Of a stretch of DNA of 64,000 nucleotides, positions 24,754 through 33,855 are shown in pieces. This stretch comes from Saprospiraceae bacterium. GTDB taxonomy: Bacteria; Bacteroidota; Bacteroidia; Chitinophagales; Saprospiraceae. The stretch spans positions 558,001 through 622,000 of the forward strand of contig JADJLQ010000002.1 of assembly GCA_016709995.1 (NCBI GenBank), given 5' to 3'. The notes beneath the pieces were generated by a model that did not search any database, was not told where the DNA came from, and saw only the letters and a list, made by a program, of their open reading frames with translations. A program made the position numbers and the translations under genes. Every line of letters begins with the position of its first letter. The first letter of the stretch is position 1.

Positions 24754-27700
24754 ATGAAAAAGCACGCACTTAACCTAGGTAGTTTTATCCTCTTCTTTAG
24801 TATATTAATACCTTTTGCCCTGGACGCTCAATATTTTGGCAGGAATAAGCCCCATTATAAAACCTTTGATTACAAGCTTTACGAAACCCCCTATTTTAGT
24901 ATCTACCACTACCTGGACAATAAGGAAGCACTGGATAGGATAGGACTATGGTCTGACCAATGGTACAAAATGCATCAAAAAATATTCAGGGATTCATTTT
25001 ATACCAAAAATCCAATCATTTTATATAACGATCACGCAGACTTTCAGCAGACCAATGCCATCTCCGGCGAGATTGGTGTAGGTACCGGAGGTGTGACAGA
25101 AGCATTGCGAAATCGGGTTATTTTTCCTTTTACGATGACCAACCAGCAGACCTGGCATGTACTCGGACATGAGTTGGTGCATGCTTTTCAGTACGATGTA
25201 GTGATCAATGGCGATTCTTCTTCTATCAAGAATCTGCAGAATCTCCCTTTGTGGATGGTTGAAGGTCTGGCAGAATATTTGTCGCTGGGTAGAGTAGATC
25301 CTTTTACTGCCATGTGGATGAGAGATGCTGTGCTGCAAGGGGATGTGCCGGGATTTAAACAATTAGAAAATCCCCGATATTTCCCTTATCGCTATGGCCA
25401 GGCGTTTTGGGCATTCCTGGCAGGTATGTATGGAGATGATGTGATCAGACCCATGTTTGTCAATACCGCAATTTATGGCATAGAAACCGCAAGCGCCATT
25501 ACCTTGGGTGTGACGGCTGATCAGTTGTCTGAGCGATTTCAAAATGCTTTAAGAACCTACTATGACCCATTTTTAGGTGACAAAAAAGAGAGATTGATTG
25601 GTAGAGAATTGGTATCTGCCAAAAATGGTGGTCGTATCAATGTATCACCGGTACTCAGCCCCAATGGTAAGTACATTATCTTCTTATCGGAGAAAGATTT
25701 ATTTTCTACCGATCTATATCTGGCTGATGCAACCTCCGGCAAAATAATCCGCAAAGTACTGAGTACAACTAAAGAAGGTCATCTCGATGATCTCAATTAC
25801 CTGGAGTCGAGTGGTACCTGGAGTTCTGACAGCAAACAATTTGCTACCATAGCCTATAAAAAAGGAGTGCATGCCCTCATCATCAAAGATGTGGCTAGTG
25901 GTCGTACCAAAGAAGAGATCCAGTTTAAAGAAGTGCCCGCTTTTGCTAACCCTGCCTGGAGTCCTGATGGTAAAAGCATTGTCTTCGCCGGCCTTGCGCA
26001 GGGCCAGACTGACCTTTATGAGTATGTGCTAAAATCTAAAAAACTCAAGAGACTGACCAACGATATATACAGTGAAATACAGCCTAACTGGTCTACTGAC
26101 GGAAAGTCAATCGTATATGCGACAGACAAACTCAGCATGGATCGAGGTAGAAAACATGGTAAATACACTATGAACCTCGCTATCCTGAGCAAAGGAGCAG
26201 ATGGTGAGTTGGCTTCAGGCACTACTAAAGATCTTGACTTTTTCTATGGGGCCAACAACCTCAATCCTGAGCACGACGATGATGGCAATATTTATTTTTT
26301 ATCAGACAAAGACGGTTTTCGAAATATGTACCGCTACGAATTGTCTGACGATAAAGTCTACCAAATGACCGATTTTCTCTCTGGTATCAGTGGCATTACG
26401 GAATACTCTCCTGCGCTGACAGTATCCCGAAAAAAAGATAAAATAGTTTACTCTTACTATTCTAAAAACAGTTTTTCGATCTACTCTGCAGGTCAGGATC
26501 GATTTCTCAACAGGCCTGTCGTAGATGTCAATGCCATCGACATGGCTCCGGGTACTTTACCTATGACCAATCTGGGACAAAAAGATATTGTGGCAGACAA
26601 TCTTTCCAAGGTAGACGGGTATACTCAGCTCCCACTCCCTGAAGATGCCTATAAACTTAAGTTTCAAGCCAAACCGGTTGTCAATAAATTTAAACTGGAT
26701 TATATAGGAGGTAGTACCGGACTCGGAGTAGGTACCGGAAGTTTTGGCACCCGAACAGGTTTGGCCGGTGGTGTACAGATGTTGTTTTCAGATCTTTTTG
26801 GTAATCATCAGATTTATTCCACACTCGCACTCAATGGTGATATCTACGATTTTGGAGGTCAGGTGACCTATATCAATTCTAAACGAAAGATTGCATGGGG
26901 TACCACCCTCTCCCACATCCCTTTTCAGACCGGGGGTGTGAGTTATAGACTGGATACTTTAAATTTTAGCAATGGACAGTATGAAGTATTGCGTGAGGAC
27001 CTGGACATCCTGAGGATCTTTGAAGACCAGATGGGGGTATTTGCACAATTTCCGCTATCGACTACCCGTAGGTTTGAGACCAGTTTGTCAGGCAATTACA
27101 GGTCTTTCAGACTGGATCGGTATCCTACATTTTATGATCCATACACCTACCAATATATAGATCAGGGTCGCAGAGAGCGCATCCCTTTAGAGACAGATGT
27201 CATTAATATAGGAGGATACCTGATCAAAAGGACAGGCTTCTTCAATACCGGCCTGGCCTATGTAGGTGATAATTCTAATTTTGGTATGGCTTCACCCATG
27301 TCTGGTCATCGATACAGGTTTGAAGTAGAGAAATATTTTAGTGGGTACAATTTTGCTGCAGCCACAGCTGATTACCGTAAGTATTGGTGGAAAAAACCAG
27401 TCAGCATCGCTGCAAGGGTGATGTATCATGGCCGATTCGGCGAAAGTGCCCGTGGATTTAGCCCTATCCTGGTGGGTAATATGGGTTTTGTACACGGATT
27501 TTATTATACCCAACTGGATAGATTGGCATCAGAGAATGGCATTGGATTTGAACAACTCAGTGGTCAAAAGCTTTTGATGGGCAATCTAGAGGTTAGGCTG
27601 CCATTTACGGGTCCTGAGCGGTTAGCTGTCATCAAATCAGGTTATTTGCTCTCTGAGCTCAGTGTTTTCCTTGATGGAGGCGTAGCTTATGATCAGTTTG

Positions 27701-27882
27701 GGCAGATCAGTTTCAGCAAGACTGGGGTCAATGATTTTACCTTCAAGAGATTTGTGGCATCTACTGGAGCTTCGCTCAGGGTCAACCTTTTCGGGGCGAT
27801 CATTATAGAGCCGTATTATGCCTTCCCGCTACTCAAAGGCAGTAAAGGTGCTTTTGGTTTAAACCTGGTGCCTGGATGGTAA
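24754..27882 (+). CDS. HExxH peptidase-like, TolB-type beta-propeller and outer-membrane barrel fusion
   Basis: The 1042-residue protein has a signal peptide (1-25). Residues about 40-270 form a peptidase-MA-like domain with zinc motif His139-Glu140-Leu-Val-His143 (GHELVHAFQYD) and a downstream Glu170 (WMVEGLAEYL) as likely third ligand. Residues about 290-610 contain TolB/PD40-type propeller blades (SPNGKYIIFLSEKD, SSDSKQFATIAYKK, SPDGKSIVFAG, STDGKSIVYATD). Residues about 640-1042 look like an Omp85-type beta-barrel (GSTGLGVGTGSFG, LEVRLPFTGPERLAVI, YYAFPLLKG) ending in an aromatic residue (Trp), as barrels inserted by BamA do. The likely location is the outer membrane with the first two domains on the periplasmic side. 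The substrate is unknown; protein processing is inferred. Confidence 0.8.
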   Translation: MKKHALNLGSFILFFSILIPFALDAQYFGRNKPHYKTFDYKLYETPYFSIYHYLDNKEALDRIGLWSDQWYKMHQKIFRDSFYTKNPIILYNDHADFQQTNAISGEIGVGTGGVTEALRNRVIFPFTMTNQQTWHVLGHELVHAFQYDVVINGDSSSIKNLQNLPLWMVEGLAEYLSLGRVDPFTAMWMRDAVLQGDVPGFKQLENPRYFPYRYGQAFWAFLAGMYGDDVIRPMFVNTAIYGIETASAITLGVTADQLSERFQNALRTYYDPFLGDKKERLIGRELVSAKNGGRINVSPVLSPNGKYIIFLSEKDLFSTDLYLADATSGKIIRKVLSTTKEGHLDDLNYLESSGTWSSDSKQFATIAYKKGVHALIIKDVASGRTKEEIQFKEVPAFANPAWSPDGKSIVFAGLAQGQTDLYEYVLKSKKLKRLTNDIYSEIQPNWSTDGKSIVYATDKLSMDRGRKHGKYTMNLAILSKGADGELASGTTKDLDFFYGANNLNPEHDDDGNIYFLSDKDGFRNMYRYELSDDKVYQMTDFLSGISGITEYSPALTVSRKKDKIVYSYYSKNSFSIYSAGQDRFLNRPVVDVNAIDMAPGTLPMTNLGQKDIVADNLSKVDGYTQLPLPEDAYKLKFQAKPVVNKFKLDYIGGSTGLGVGTGSFGTRTGLAGGVQMLFSDLFGNHQIYSTLALNGDIYDFGGQVTYINSKRKIAWGTTLSHIPFQTGGVSYRLDTLNFSNGQYEVLREDLDILRIFEDQMGVFAQFPLSTTRRFETSLSGNYRSFRLDRYPTFYDPYTYQYIDQGRRERIPLETDVINIGGYLIKRTGFFNTGLAYVGDNSNFGMASPMSGHRYRFEVEKYFSGYNFAAATADYRKYWWKKPVSIAARVMYHGRFGESARGFSPILVGNMGFVHGFYYTQLDRLASENGIGFEQLSGQKLLMGNLEVRLPFTGPERLAVIKSGYLLSELSVFLDGGVAYDQFGQISFSKTGVNDFTFKRFVASTGASLRVNLFGAIIIEPYYAFPLLKGSKGAFGLNLVPGW

Positions 27883-27921
27883 TATGACTTGAAATCTATT
27901 TAGTCTCGCTATATTTATGTA

Positions 27922-28569
27922 GTGATACCAAAAGTGAAGATTTGTTGCATCAGCAGTGTGGCCGAAGCTAAGATGGCTATCAGGTACGGCGCTGCAGCTC
28001 TGGGTTTGGTCGGTCAAATGCCCAGTGGACCCGGGGTGATTTCTGACGAAATGATCCATCAGATTTCCAGCACAGTACCACCACCTATAGCCACCTTTTT
28101 ATTGACGAGCCATACCAGTGCTGTCGCCATAGTCAACCATTATAGACAAGTGCATACCAATACCATTCAGATCGTCGATGCTCTTAGCGATGGAAGTTAT
28201 GCCGATATCAGGGCAGCCCTGCCTTATGTAAAACTGGTCCAGGTAGTCCACGTTACAGGCGAATCCTCTATAGACGAATGTCAGCAAATAGCACCTTATG
28301 TGGATGCTATACTGCTCGATAGTGGCAATCCTAATCTAAAAATCAAAGAACTCGGTGGGACCGGAAGAGTGCATGACTGGAAGCTCAGTCGTCGCATCGT
28401 GGAATCTGTATCGGTACCGGTCTTTTTAGCCGGAGGGCTTAATGCTGACAATGTTCGTACTGCTATCCTTGAGGTGGGTCCTTTTGGGTTGGATCTATGC
28501 AGCGGAGTGAGGACGGATGGCAGGTTGGACGAGCGCAAGCTGGAACAGTTCTTTAAAAATTTGAATTGA
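27922..28569 (+). CDS. Phosphoribosylanthranilate isomerase (TrpF) family protein, atypical
   Basis: This is a 215-residue TIM-barrel protein with a GTG start. TrpF catalyses the third step of tryptophan synthesis. The two catalytic residues are present: Cys8 (KICCIS; canonical KICGIT) and Asp133 (AILLDS). GGTGRVHDW, PVFLAGGLNADNV and GLDLCSGVRT also match. However, the SPR segment normally found after strand 2 is replaced by MPSGPGVIS, losing the Arg. No other trp gene is near, so this may be a paralogue with a changed substrate. It lies 39 bases after the barrel protein gene and 12 before a small exported NTF2-like protein. Family call firm, enzyme activity moderate. Confidence 0.7.
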   Translation: MIPKVKICCISSVAEAKMAIRYGAAALGLVGQMPSGPGVISDEMIHQISSTVPPPIATFLLTSHTSAVAIVNHYRQVHTNTIQIVDALSDGSYADIRAALPYVKLVQVVHVTGESSIDECQQIAPYVDAILLDSGNPNLKIKELGGTGRVHDWKLSRRIVESVSVPVFLAGGLNADNVRTAILEVGPFGLDLCSGVRTDGRLDERKLEQFFKNLN

Positions 28570-28581
28570 ACTTCTTTTATT

Positions 28582-29007
28582 ATGAAATATACTTGGTTGC
28601 TTATTCATTTTGTCTGTATGACATCCTTACTCCAGGCACAATCACCTGATGAACAATATATACGTACCAAGCTCGGCCAGCAGGTAGCAGCGTGGAATCG
28701 TAGTGATGTGGAGGCCTATATGCAGTTTTATTGGCATAGTGATTCCTTGATGTATATCGGCAAATCAGGGATCACCTATGGTTGGCAGCAAACGCTGGAT
28801 AATTATACAAAAAGATACCCTGATCCTGCCGCCATGGGTCATCTGACTGATAAAATTATTGTTATCAAACTCCTATCTCCAGATTATATGCAAGTCATTG
28901 GACAATGGCATCTCACCCGTAGTATCGGTGACATAGAGGGGTATTATACTCTATTGATCAGAAAAATATCCGGACATTGGTTGATCGTGCAGGATCATAC
29001 CAGTTGA
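28582..29007 (+). CDS. Exported NTF2-like (SnoaL/DUF4440-type) protein
   Basis: The 141-residue protein has a signal peptide (about 1-20, ending LLQAQS) and an NTF2-like cone fold: EQYIRTKLGQQVAAWNRSDVEAYMQFYW is an alpha-helical opening, followed by strands such as MQVIGQWHLTR, GYYTLLIRKI and HWLIVQDHTS. Similar proteins include ketosteroid-isomerase-like enzymes and simple ligand-binding proteins, and no catalytic residue can be named. The gene follows the TrpF-like gene by 12 bases, so both are probably co-transcribed. Confidence 0.75.
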   Translation: MKYTWLLIHFVCMTSLLQAQSPDEQYIRTKLGQQVAAWNRSDVEAYMQFYWHSDSLMYIGKSGITYGWQQTLDNYTKRYPDPAAMGHLTDKIIVIKLLSPDYMQVIGQWHLTRSIGDIEGYYTLLIRKISGHWLIVQDHTS

Positions 29008-29063
29008 TGGTTTATTTCAAAAACAAAACACAAGAATGAATAGATCAACGAATTTTTTAGGCC

Positions 29064-29417
29064 TTAATTTTTCTTTAGTGCCATCCTGGTCCACATTGCC
29101 CCGATAAAATCTATCAAGCCTATACCTATTAATATGGGAGAAGCCAGTTTAAGCAATACTAAGAGAACGAAAGCGACCAATACAAGGGACCTGACGATAA
29201 CTGTCAATTTAAAAAATGCTGTATTGTTTTGGATCGCAGTTTGATGGTAATAAAAGCCTATAGCCAAAGCCAAGATACCGACCACCCTGATCCACACCTC
29301 ATTGGTTTCAGGAAGTCCCAGCATGGAGAGAAATACATTAGGAATAAAAATCAAAGTGATACCGGTCAAGTATAGGTAAAAGGCGAAATAATACACTGAT
29401 TTGGCTGCTTGAGTCAT
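29064..29417 (-). CDS. Small four-helix membrane protein, unknown
   Basis: A 117-residue hydrophobic protein with four predicted membrane helices (about 10-31, 42-61, 69-90 and 92-108) and a basic C-terminus (RMALKKN). It shows no motif I can link to a family. It is downstream of the adenine deaminase gene on the same strand (26-base gap), possibly in one transcript, which gives no clear functional hint. Confidence 0.65.
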   Translation of the reverse strand: MTQAAKSVYYFAFYLYLTGITLIFIPNVFLSMLGLPETNEVWIRVVGILALAIGFYYHQTAIQNNTAFFKLTVIVRSLVLVAFVLLVLLKLASPILIGIGLIDFIGAMWTRMALKKN

Positions 29418-29443
29418 GATATTAAAGATTTAGGTAGGCTAAG

Positions 29444-31078
29444 TTAGGTAAACACAGTCGTCCATTCAAATCGATCCCCGTCAAACAGACCCTTATCGGT
29501 CATCTTCAAAGAAGGAATTACCGGGAGAGCCATAAATGACAAAGTCATAAAAGGTGCCCTCAATGGAGACTTAAGATCCGTCCTCACAAAATGGTCGATC
29601 AGGCTATAGGATTTGGCTACAGTATGGCCATCCAGGTTACTCATAATACCTGCTACAGGTAATTCCAGACCCAATACAAAACTCTGCAGACAAGCAGCAA
29701 TCCCGCCTTTTTGTTCGATGACCTTATTGATCACCCGCGCGATAGAGGCATCGTCTACACCTACTGCTACTATATTATGTGAGTCATGCGCCACACAAGA
29801 AGCCATGGCGCCTGCTTTGAGTCCGAAACCCTGGACATACCCGATCGCAGGTCGGGCTTTGGCATATCGATTGACTACTACGATTTTGAGGATATCATGC
29901 CTGGCATCAGACACTGCGTACCCATCGAGGATATATGCTGCATGAGAGATCTTGTTAGTTATCAGTTGGCCATCCATCGCTTTTATCACCTGGAGTGTCG
30001 GTGATAAAGCCCGCTGATGCAGATCTTCTACGGCGACGGGTTGCGAATGGAATTGGTTGATGATATTGACAGGTTTGGTTGTAGTTAAGGATTTGCCGTC
30101 TTTGGCTACTAGGGTACCTCCGTAATACACTTCCAGTACTTTCATATCTTTTAAATCGTCTACGAGGATAAAATCGGCAGGATCACCTATTCGTACCATG
30201 CCTGATTTTAAAGGATAGTGCATCCGGGGATTGATACAGGCAATCTTTAATACATCGTATAAGTCAAAGCCGTCCTTGACAGCCCGGGATACGATCTGAT
30301 CCATATGACCTTTCTGCAGATCATCCGGATGTTTGTCATCAGAGCAAAACATCAATTGGTCCGGGTATTCTGTTATGAGGGGAGCGAGTGCCTCGTAATT
30401 TTTTGCGGCGCTGCCTTCCCGGATGAGCACCTTCATACCCAGGGAGATTTTTTCCCTGGCTTCTTCATAGGTGAAACATTCGTGATCAGTCTCTATCCCG
30501 GCATCGCGATATTTTTTCAAATCTGACCCTCTGAGACCTGGTGCATGACCATCTACAGGTTTGCCGTATTTGCGGGCGGACTGGATCATTGATCGCAGTT
30601 CCTGATTGCCATGTATCACCCCTGGATAATTCATGACCTCTGATAAATAACCTATCCTTGGGTCCGCCAACAATCTATCTACCTCACTCGCATCCAATTT
30701 TGCGCCGGCAGTTTCAAAATCACTGGCTGGTACGCAGGAAGGAGCGCCAAAAAGTATCTCCATTGGAAGCGATTCAGCATGCTCTATCATGTAATATACC
30801 CCTTCGGTACCCATGACATTGGCGATCTCGTGCGGGTCAGAGACCGTGGCGAGGGTGCCAAAGGGCAATGCCATTTTGGCAAATTCACCCGGTACCAACA
30901 TGGAGCTTTCTATATGAATATGCGCATCTACCCAACCTGGTAATATGAAGGGTCCTTTTTTTGAACGGGTCTTTTCGAAATGGACGATGCAGCCGTTTTG
31001 TATGGACATCACTACCCCATAGATATTTCGCCCGGTGATATCTACCAGCTGCCCTTGAATTTTATTGATGACATTCAT
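29444..31078 (-). CDS. ade: Adenine deaminase
   Basis: Hydrolyses adenine to hypoxanthine and ammonia in purine salvage; cytoplasmic. From the ATG at 31078 the protein has 544 residues, the family length. The metal-site motif GWVDAHIHIESSMLVP follows an N-terminal beta domain, then SDPHEIANVMGTEG, GHAPGL, METDHE-like (GIETDHECFTYEEA) and MFCSDDKHPDDL with the essential aspartates. The C-terminal domain contains SHNIVAVGVDD. An in-frame TTG at 31117 would add 13 residues not typical of the family. It lies downstream of a 220-base divergent region shared with the Skp-type gene. Confidence 0.93.
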   Translation of the reverse strand: MNVINKIQGQLVDITGRNIYGVVMSIQNGCIVHFEKTRSKKGPFILPGWVDAHIHIESSMLVPGEFAKMALPFGTLATVSDPHEIANVMGTEGVYYMIEHAESLPMEILFGAPSCVPASDFETAGAKLDASEVDRLLADPRIGYLSEVMNYPGVIHGNQELRSMIQSARKYGKPVDGHAPGLRGSDLKKYRDAGIETDHECFTYEEAREKISLGMKVLIREGSAAKNYEALAPLITEYPDQLMFCSDDKHPDDLQKGHMDQIVSRAVKDGFDLYDVLKIACINPRMHYPLKSGMVRIGDPADFILVDDLKDMKVLEVYYGGTLVAKDGKSLTTTKPVNIINQFHSQPVAVEDLHQRALSPTLQVIKAMDGQLITNKISHAAYILDGYAVSDARHDILKIVVVNRYAKARPAIGYVQGFGLKAGAMASCVAHDSHNIVAVGVDDASIARVINKVIEQKGGIAACLQSFVLGLELPVAGIMSNLDGHTVAKSYSLIDHFVRTDLKSPLRAPFMTLSFMALPVIPSLKMTDKGLFDGDRFEWTTVFT

Positions 31079-31273
31079 ACTAAACCGACTAGTTAAAACT
31101 ATTAATATTTCATCCAATTTATGTTATTCTTTTTAATAAAACATTTTGAATGTTATGTGTAATACTCTTGTAATCAAATTTTTATCAGTACTGCCTCGTT
31201 ATTCGACCCTAAACAGAGTGTAACTTTTTGGATTTCAATACAGTTACATTTTCAATTAGAAACGTAATTATTT

Positions 31274-31281
31274 TAACTTTG
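31274..31281 (+). promoter_or_regulatory. -7 promoter element of the first Skp-like gene
   Basis: TAACTTTG matches TAnnTTTG exactly and lies 18 bases before the ATG at 31300. No TTG is found at -33. Confidence 0.45.
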
Positions 31282-31299
31282 AATCTTTAAACTAACATC

Positions 31300-31809
31300 A
31301 TGAAACGAATCATATTCATTGTATTCCTCGCTTTTGCCTGGACCTTTGCATCAGCTCAAAAGATTGCCATCATCGATATCACACAGGTATTGGAGAATCT
31401 TTCGGAGTACAAAAAAGCTCAGGATCAATTGGACAAAATTACTGCCACCTGGAAACAAGAAATCTCCGAATCAAGGGATAAGATCAAAGTAATGTACAAT
31501 AAATACCAGGCTGAACAAGTGCTCTTGAGTGATGATCAGCGTAAAAATAAAGAAGAGGAGATCATGGCAAAAGAGAAGGAAGCCATGGAAATGCAGAAAG
31601 CAAAGTTTGGCCCTGAAGGTGCTTTATTTATGAAAAGACAGGAGCTCGTACAGCCCATTCAGGATAAAGTCTATAAAGCCATTCAGGAGTACGCTACAGC
31701 CAAAGGATATGACCTGATCCTTGATAAAGGAAGCTCCGCCGGGGTTATATTCTCCAATCCGGGAATGGACAAGACCTCAGATATTCTTAAAAAATTGGGA
31801 ATTCAGTGA
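31300..31809 (+). CDS. OmpH/Skp family periplasmic chaperone
   Basis: The 169-residue protein has a signal peptide (about 1-19, ending TFASAQ). An opening strand IAIIDITQVLENLSEYKKAQDQL is followed by two long charged coiled-coil helices (about 40-115) and a C-terminal strand with YDLILDKGSSAGVIF. This is the jellyfish-like Skp architecture that holds unfolded outer-membrane proteins in the periplasm. A second family member follows 53 bases downstream, a paired arrangement common in Bacteroidota, where they usually lie near bamA; bamA is not in this window. Confidence 0.88.
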   Translation: MKRIIFIVFLAFAWTFASAQKIAIIDITQVLENLSEYKKAQDQLDKITATWKQEISESRDKIKVMYNKYQAEQVLLSDDQRKNKEEEIMAKEKEAMEMQKAKFGPEGALFMKRQELVQPIQDKVYKAIQEYATAKGYDLILDKGSSAGVIFSNPGMDKTSDILKKLGIQ

Positions 31810-31817
31810 TACATTTG
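31810..31817 (+). promoter_or_regulatory. Possible internal -7 element before the second Skp-like gene
   Basis: TACATTTG is an exact TAnnTTTG match directly after the stop of the first Skp-like gene and 45 bases before the ATG at 31863. Its -33 is not clear (TTG at 31795-31797 is only 12 bases away). Confidence 0.25.
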
Positions 31818-31862
31818 CAGCCCAAATAAAAAAAATCTATATCCTAATTAAGTATTATTAAA

Positions 31863-32411
31863 ATGAAATCAATGAAATTTTTGTTACTCGCTTCTTTTGT
31901 CCTTTTAGTGAGCCTTCCAGGTCAAGCTCAAAAGTTTGGTTATCTCAATTCCTCTCTTATCATGAGTGAAGTACCTGAAATAAAAGCAGCAGAATCTAAT
32001 CTAAAAGCATATCAGGAGCAATTGTCCAAACAAGGTCAGCAAAAAGTAGAAGCGCTACAGGCTAAATACCAGGAATTGGCAAGAAAGGAAAAACAAGGCG
32101 AGATAGCTCCTAAAGCATTGCAAGAGCAAGCCGATAAACTCAAAATCGAAGAAGATGACCTGGCCAAATTGGAACAAGAGATGCAAAATCAACTGGCTCA
32201 GAAAAGAGAAGGTCTGTTACAACCTATTTTGGATAAAATCAACAAAGCCATACAGGATGTTGCCAAAGAAAATGCTTTTGCTTATATCTTCGATACCAGT
32301 GCAGGCATGTTATTGTACGCAGATGAATCGTCTGATGTGAGCCAATTGGTAAGAACCAAACTTGGATTACCCGCAGTAAGTACTACGGCCAATGCACCAA
32401 AGAAACAATAA
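31863..32411 (+). CDS. OmpH/Skp family periplasmic chaperone
   Basis: A 182-residue paralogue of the preceding gene. The signal peptide (about 1-22, ending PGQAQ) is followed by FGYLNSSLIMSEVPEIKAAESNL, two long Lys/Glu/Gln-rich coiled-coil helices (about 38-125) and the closing strand AFAYIFDTSAGMLLYADES. It should act as a periplasmic holdase for outer-membrane proteins. A terminator hairpin follows (32438-32470). Confidence 0.88.
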   Translation: MKSMKFLLLASFVLLVSLPGQAQKFGYLNSSLIMSEVPEIKAAESNLKAYQEQLSKQGQQKVEALQAKYQELARKEKQGEIAPKALQEQADKLKIEEDDLAKLEQEMQNQLAQKREGLLQPILDKINKAIQDVAKENAFAYIFDTSAGMLLYADESSDVSQLVRTKLGLPAVSTTANAPKKQ

Positions 32412-32437
32412 TAAAGTAAATTTGGAAGTTATAATCC

Positions 32438-32470
32438 AACCCAGTCTGTGTGTACTGGGTTTTTTGTTTT
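32438..32470 (+). terminator. Rho-independent terminator after the Skp-like pair
   Basis: Stem AACCCAGT / ACTGGGTT (8 bp) with an 8-base loop, followed by a T-rich run. It covers the first possible in-frame start (GTG at 32450) of the next gene, which supports the ATG at 32477 instead. Confidence 0.8.
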
Positions 32471-32476
32471 AGTTTA

Positions 32477-32938
32477 ATGAATAATCAAATGACACTCGTA
32501 GAGCAGATCAACAATGATATAAAAGAGGCCATGAAAGCCAAGGACCCGGTGAGACTGCGAGGAGTCCGGGCTATAAAAGCTGCTATTTTATTGGCCAATA
32601 CTGATGGATCTGGATTAGAAATGGACTTAGATCGGGAGATCAAATTATTGCAGAAGCTGGTCAAACAAAGACAAGATTCGCTTGCTATCTATGAAGCGCA
32701 GAACCGACCGGATCTGGCGCAGGTGGAAAAAGAAGAGATAGAAGTCATTCAAACCTACCTGCCAAGTCAAATGTCTCTGGAAGACCTGGAAACGTATATC
32801 AAAGACCTAATCACCACACATGGTGCTATTGGAATGAAAGACATGGGTAAAATCATGGGATTGGCCAACAAAGGACTTAGTGGCAAAGCAGATGGTAAGA
32901 CCATTGCTGAGCTCGTAAAAAAAATGTTGACAGTATAA
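32477..32938 (+). CDS. GatB/YqeY domain protein
   Basis: A protein of about 153 residues from the ATG at 32477 (a second ATG at 32489 is also possible). It consists of the YqeY domain: a helical bundle with KEAMKAKDPVRLRGVRAIKAAIL, KQRQDSLAIYEAQNRPDLAQVEKEEIEVI-type helices, LPSQMS and a C-terminal region MGKIMGLANKGLSGKADGKTI. This domain is the tRNA-binding tail of the GatB amidotransferase subunit; free-standing forms are common and probably bind tRNA, with no defined reaction. It starts after the terminator of the chaperone genes, so it has its own transcript. Confidence 0.88.
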   Translation: MNNQMTLVEQINNDIKEAMKAKDPVRLRGVRAIKAAILLANTDGSGLEMDLDREIKLLQKLVKQRQDSLAIYEAQNRPDLAQVEKEEIEVIQTYLPSQMSLEDLETYIKDLITTHGAIGMKDMGKIMGLANKGLSGKADGKTIAELVKKMLTV

Positions 32939-33130
32939 CTCCATTGAATAAATTACCTTACATTTGATAAGAATTCGATTTTTAGTTCATTAGAGAAACT
33001 GGTTGAAAATAAGTACATAAATATTCATTAGCCACTCATTTTTAGTATGTTTCCTAATCTTATATAACCAAGACACACACGTTTTTCTTAACTCAGTAAT
33101 CAATTTTTTTTTATTTAAATTTTTCTTAGA

Positions 33131-33598
33131 ATGAATATTTATGTTGCAAACATCAGCTACAGCGCGTCTGATGATCAGCTTGAGGCCCTATTCGCCCAGT
33201 ATGGAGCTGTAAAATCCGCCAAGATCATTATGGATCGTATGAGCGGCAGAAGCCGTGGATTTGGTTTCGTCGAAATGGACAATGACGATGAGGCTAAAAA
33301 CGCTATCGCTGCCCTTAATGGTCAGACTTGGATGGAAAAGGAATTAAATGTAAACGAAGCTCGTCCCAAAGAAGACAGAGGCCCTAGACCTGGCGGCGGT
33401 GGAGGTGGCGGAGGATTCCGTCCTCGTCGTGAAGGTGGTTACGGCGGCGGCGGCGGTGGTGGCTACCGATCAGGTGGTGACCGTGGCGGCAGCGGCGGTG
33501 GCGGCGGCTACAGAGGTGGCAGCGGCGGTGGACGCGGTGGTAACGACCGAGGTGGATTCCGAGGTGGTGATCGCGACTTCAATAGGGATAGTGATTAA
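33131..33598 (+). CDS. Glycine-rich RNA-binding protein (RRM)
   Basis: Residues 1-76 form one RNA recognition motif with RNP2 IYVANI (3-8) and RNP1 SRGFGFVEM (41-49), including the aromatic residues that stack on RNA. The tail (about 80-155) is low-complexity Gly/Arg with GGGGG and RGG-type repeats, as in cold-inducible RNA chaperones of cyanobacteria and Bacteroidota. The 5' leader of nearly 190 bases after the previous gene is AT-rich and could form structure that responds to temperature, but I see no defined element. A terminator follows. Confidence 0.92.
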   Translation: MNIYVANISYSASDDQLEALFAQYGAVKSAKIIMDRMSGRSRGFGFVEMDNDDEAKNAIAALNGQTWMEKELNVNEARPKEDRGPRPGGGGGGGGFRPRREGGYGGGGGGGYRSGGDRGGSGGGGGYRGGSGGGRGGNDRGGFRGGDRDFNRDSD

Positions 33599-33629
33599 TA
33601 TTTGATATTTCATCTATAACTAATATTTA

Positions 33630-33671
33630 GGGGCTAGCTGACCATGTCAGTTAGCCCTTTCTGTTTTTAAG
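33630..33671 (+). terminator. Rho-independent terminator after the RRM gene
   Basis: A 12-bp stem (33631-33642 with 33646-33657, one G-U pair) closed by a CAT loop, followed by TTTCTGTTTTT. Confidence 0.8.
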
Positions 33672-33855
33672 GAGCATTTTCTTAATGCCAATCAATTGTA
33701 ATCCTGAACGAATCAATCGATTTAAATAGAATTTTGTCAAAGTTAAATAGGTCTAAGGATTCCAATTTAAGGTACATGGAAGTGTCTCTTAATCGCCTCA
33801 AAACTAATTTTCTAATCAGAAAATATTTTGCTGCAGTTTTTTGGTGTGTATCGTT

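Noticed and set aside
33399..33605. Ala/Val-rich open frame inside the RRM gene
   Set aside because: It is the +1 reading of the GGT/GGC repeats that encode the glycine tail.
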